From the NCBI GenBank assembly GCA_911728435.2, contig OU452202.1, positions 24,531,135 to 24,595,134 of the forward strand: 64,000 nucleotides of DNA. Reading direction: 5' to 3'. The notes beneath the pieces were generated by a model. The model ran no database searches, had not been told where the DNA came from, and was given only the letters and a program-made list of their open reading frames with translations. Shown here one piece after another: positions 62,201-64,000 of the stretch. Source of the stretch: Apoderus coryli (Eukaryota > Arthropoda > Insecta > Coleoptera > Attelabidae). The position numbers and the translations under genes are program-made. How positions within the stretch are numbered: position 1 is the stretch's first letter; each line of letters opens with the position of its first letter.

Positions 62201-62938
62201 ATTTAATTATTTAATTCTTTAATTCTTTAATAATTATTTAATTATTTAATAATTATTTAATTATTTAATTATTTAATTATTTAATAATTATTTAATTATT
62301 TAATAATTATTTAATTATTTAATAATTATTTAATTATTTAATTATTTAATAATTATTTAATTATTTAATAATTATTTAATTATTTAATTATTTAATAATT
62401 ATTTAATTATTTAATTATTTAATTATTTAATTATTTAATTATTTAATTATTTAATTATTTAATTATTTAATTATTTAATTATTTAATTATTTAATTATTT
62501 AATAATTATTTAATTATTTAATTATTTAATTATTTAATTATTTAATTATTTAATTATTTAATTATTTAATTATTTAATTATTTAATTATTTAATTATTTA
62601 ATTATTTAATTATTTAATTATTTAATTATTTAATTATTTAATTATTTAATTATTTAATTATTTAATTATTTAATTATTTAATTATTTAATTATTTAATTA
62701 TTTAATTATTTAATTATTTAATAATTATTTAAATATTTAATTATTTAATTATTTAATTATTTAATTATTTAATTATTTAATTATTTAATTATTTAATTAT
62801 TTAATTATTTAATTATTTAATTATTTAATTATTTAATTATTTAATTATTTAATTATTTAATTATTTAATTATTTAATTATTTAATTATTTAATTATTTAA
62901 TTATTTAGTTATTTAATTATTTAATTATTTAATTATTT
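50270..62938. repeat. Giant (TTTAATTA)n octamer array
   Basis: About 12.6 kb of tandem 8-bp units with almost no other sequence. Recurrent variants are TTTCATTA, TTTAATTC, an AATAATT junction form and, on the left, AAATATTTATTT blocks. Variants are clustered by position (left: 50.3-53.4 kb; middle: TTTCATTA clusters from 54.6 kb; right: TTTAATTC with AATAATT). Strings of variants recur as blocks about 1.84 kb apart. The true length is unknown because of the gap. Confidence 0.99.
50799..50898. other. Assembly gap (100 N)
   Basis: Exactly 100 N inside the octamer array. The round number suggests a placeholder for a gap of unknown size, so array length and phase across it are unreliable. Confidence 0.99.
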
Positions 62939-63006
62939 ATATATAATACATAAATAAATAAATAAATAAATACATGAATAAATAAATAAATACATAAATA
63001 AATAAA
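62939..63006. repeat. (AAAT)n-type microsatellite at array edge
   Basis: AAATAAATAAATAAATACAT-type repeats adjoin the right end of the octamer array; strand asymmetry flips from T-rich to A-rich at about 62940. Confidence 0.9.
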
Positions 63007-64000
63007 TGAATGGAGTCAAAAGTATGTTTCTATCTAAAAGCTTTTCATTTAATGATTGTTCGCCACTGATCATGGGACTGGTCTATTATTATATTAAATT
63101 TAATTCATACAGATTAGACTTTTATTTCAATACTGTACTTGTAATAAATCACCCTGTGTGTTTCTTTTACCGACGAATCGGCAACAGCACGACACACACC
63201 ACATTCGCTTGCTTTTTTTCTACCCTCCCTACGTATCCCCTCCAGATTAATACAGAATTTCATCAATTTCTCTCTCTGACAATACAGCATTGCCGGTGCA
63301 TATCTGTTGCAAATGATGTAACTAATTGTTATACGTTGCGTTTTGTTTCTGATATTAATAAACTACAAAACGGTTTCTGGCTGTGACAATACTGCTCTAT
63401 GCTGTACACGCTAGTATACGCCACGTAGTGGCAGGCATACTTAGAGATGTTCTGATTTTAATGCATTGGGCTGACTATCTATTGTGTAGATTAATCTTTG
63501 GTAGTAGTTAGTTGTTGTTAATAATTATTATTAAAATTCTGTTTCGTTAGGCAGGTCATATATTTTAGATTATACCTATAAAGTGTTGTCGGCAATGTTT
63601 TGGCGACACAAACGAATTTTTAAAAATTGAAACGACCACATGAAGAAACATCCTTATTATTCTATTTGCTAGTAGTGAGCCGAGATTGAAGAATAAACTC
63701 TGTTTTCCCAAACCTGCTTGCTTGGAAGGATAGCTGAGATGCTCCTAGTGACAACTTCAGAACCGTGCTGCAAGTTCGATATGAGCGAAAGAATATTGTG
63801 ATGCGCCAATATTAGCAACCTTTGTTGCCCAGTTTCGCTTGTCGCCACATACACACAGCTTATCGGGATAATTATTTCTGCAGTTCCTTTTGCTTTCTAA
63901 CAGTCAACAATTTTATATAAAAAATATGTTCCTATTGTTAAGATTAAGTATCTGATGATCGCGATAGCCTTTTGTTTTATTTTGTTTGGACAATTTACGC
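63007..64000. other. Right flank, no gene recognised
   Basis: Unique-looking DNA of more balanced composition than the array. A plus-strand open frame at 63006-63386 shows no domain and an odd composition. I do not call it a gene. Confidence 0.45.

Noticed and set aside
63006..63386. 126-codon frame as a gene
   Set aside because: No recognised domain and atypical composition; it begins within the A-rich microsatellite edge.

Overview
The window is AT-rich, intron-containing animal DNA. The gene content and the transposon families (mariner-type, Jockey-like LINEs, hAT, Crypton-type recombinase, DUF7869 fragments) point to an insect, quite possibly a beetle, although nothing here fixes the order. 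There is no prokaryotic gene organisation.

The backbone is a tandem array of four minus-strand SLC17-type major facilitator genes (putative inorganic-phosphate/anion cotransporters). They are called A (1237-11806), B (23448-30623), C (36162-41367) and D (42530-48537). I rebuilt all four exon by exon. Every splice phase closes and no stop is needed, giving about 483, 480, 494 and 495 residues. A and B share one intron that C and D lack, A has one more of its own, and C and D share a C-terminal peptide. The array therefore looks like (A,B)+(C,D). Between A and B, on the plus strand, lies an orphan five-exon block from the middle of an SLC4 Na+-driven bicarbonate/anion exchanger (19287-20710). 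Its frame and splice sites are intact, but the rest of the gene is missing.

The introns and spacers are packed with mobile DNA. There is an apparently intact DD41D mariner-type transposon with about 340-bp terminal inverted repeats (15119-17205), nested in the arms of an older palindromic element. There is an 816/820-bp tandem duplication covering a LINE 3' end (12624-14259). Mariner ends with identical 30-bp repeats lie on both sides of exon 2 of gene B (27171-30513). Two copies of a Crypton-like tyrosine recombinase gene lie in opposite orientation around gene C. There are also several LINE pieces, hAT and DUF7869 remnants, and foldback/MITE elements. One foldback element carries hammerhead-ribozyme-like cores in both arms.

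Repeats: a 170-bp satellite with a dimeric higher-order pattern (29575-30315) in intron 1 of gene B; a pure pentanucleotide microsatellite (17810-18112); and, from about 50.27 to 62.94 kb, a giant array of the octamer TTTAATTA broken by a 100-N assembly gap. The array starts right after a tRNA-like sequence and shows block-level higher-order structure. Beyond it (62.94-64.0 kb) I see no supported gene.
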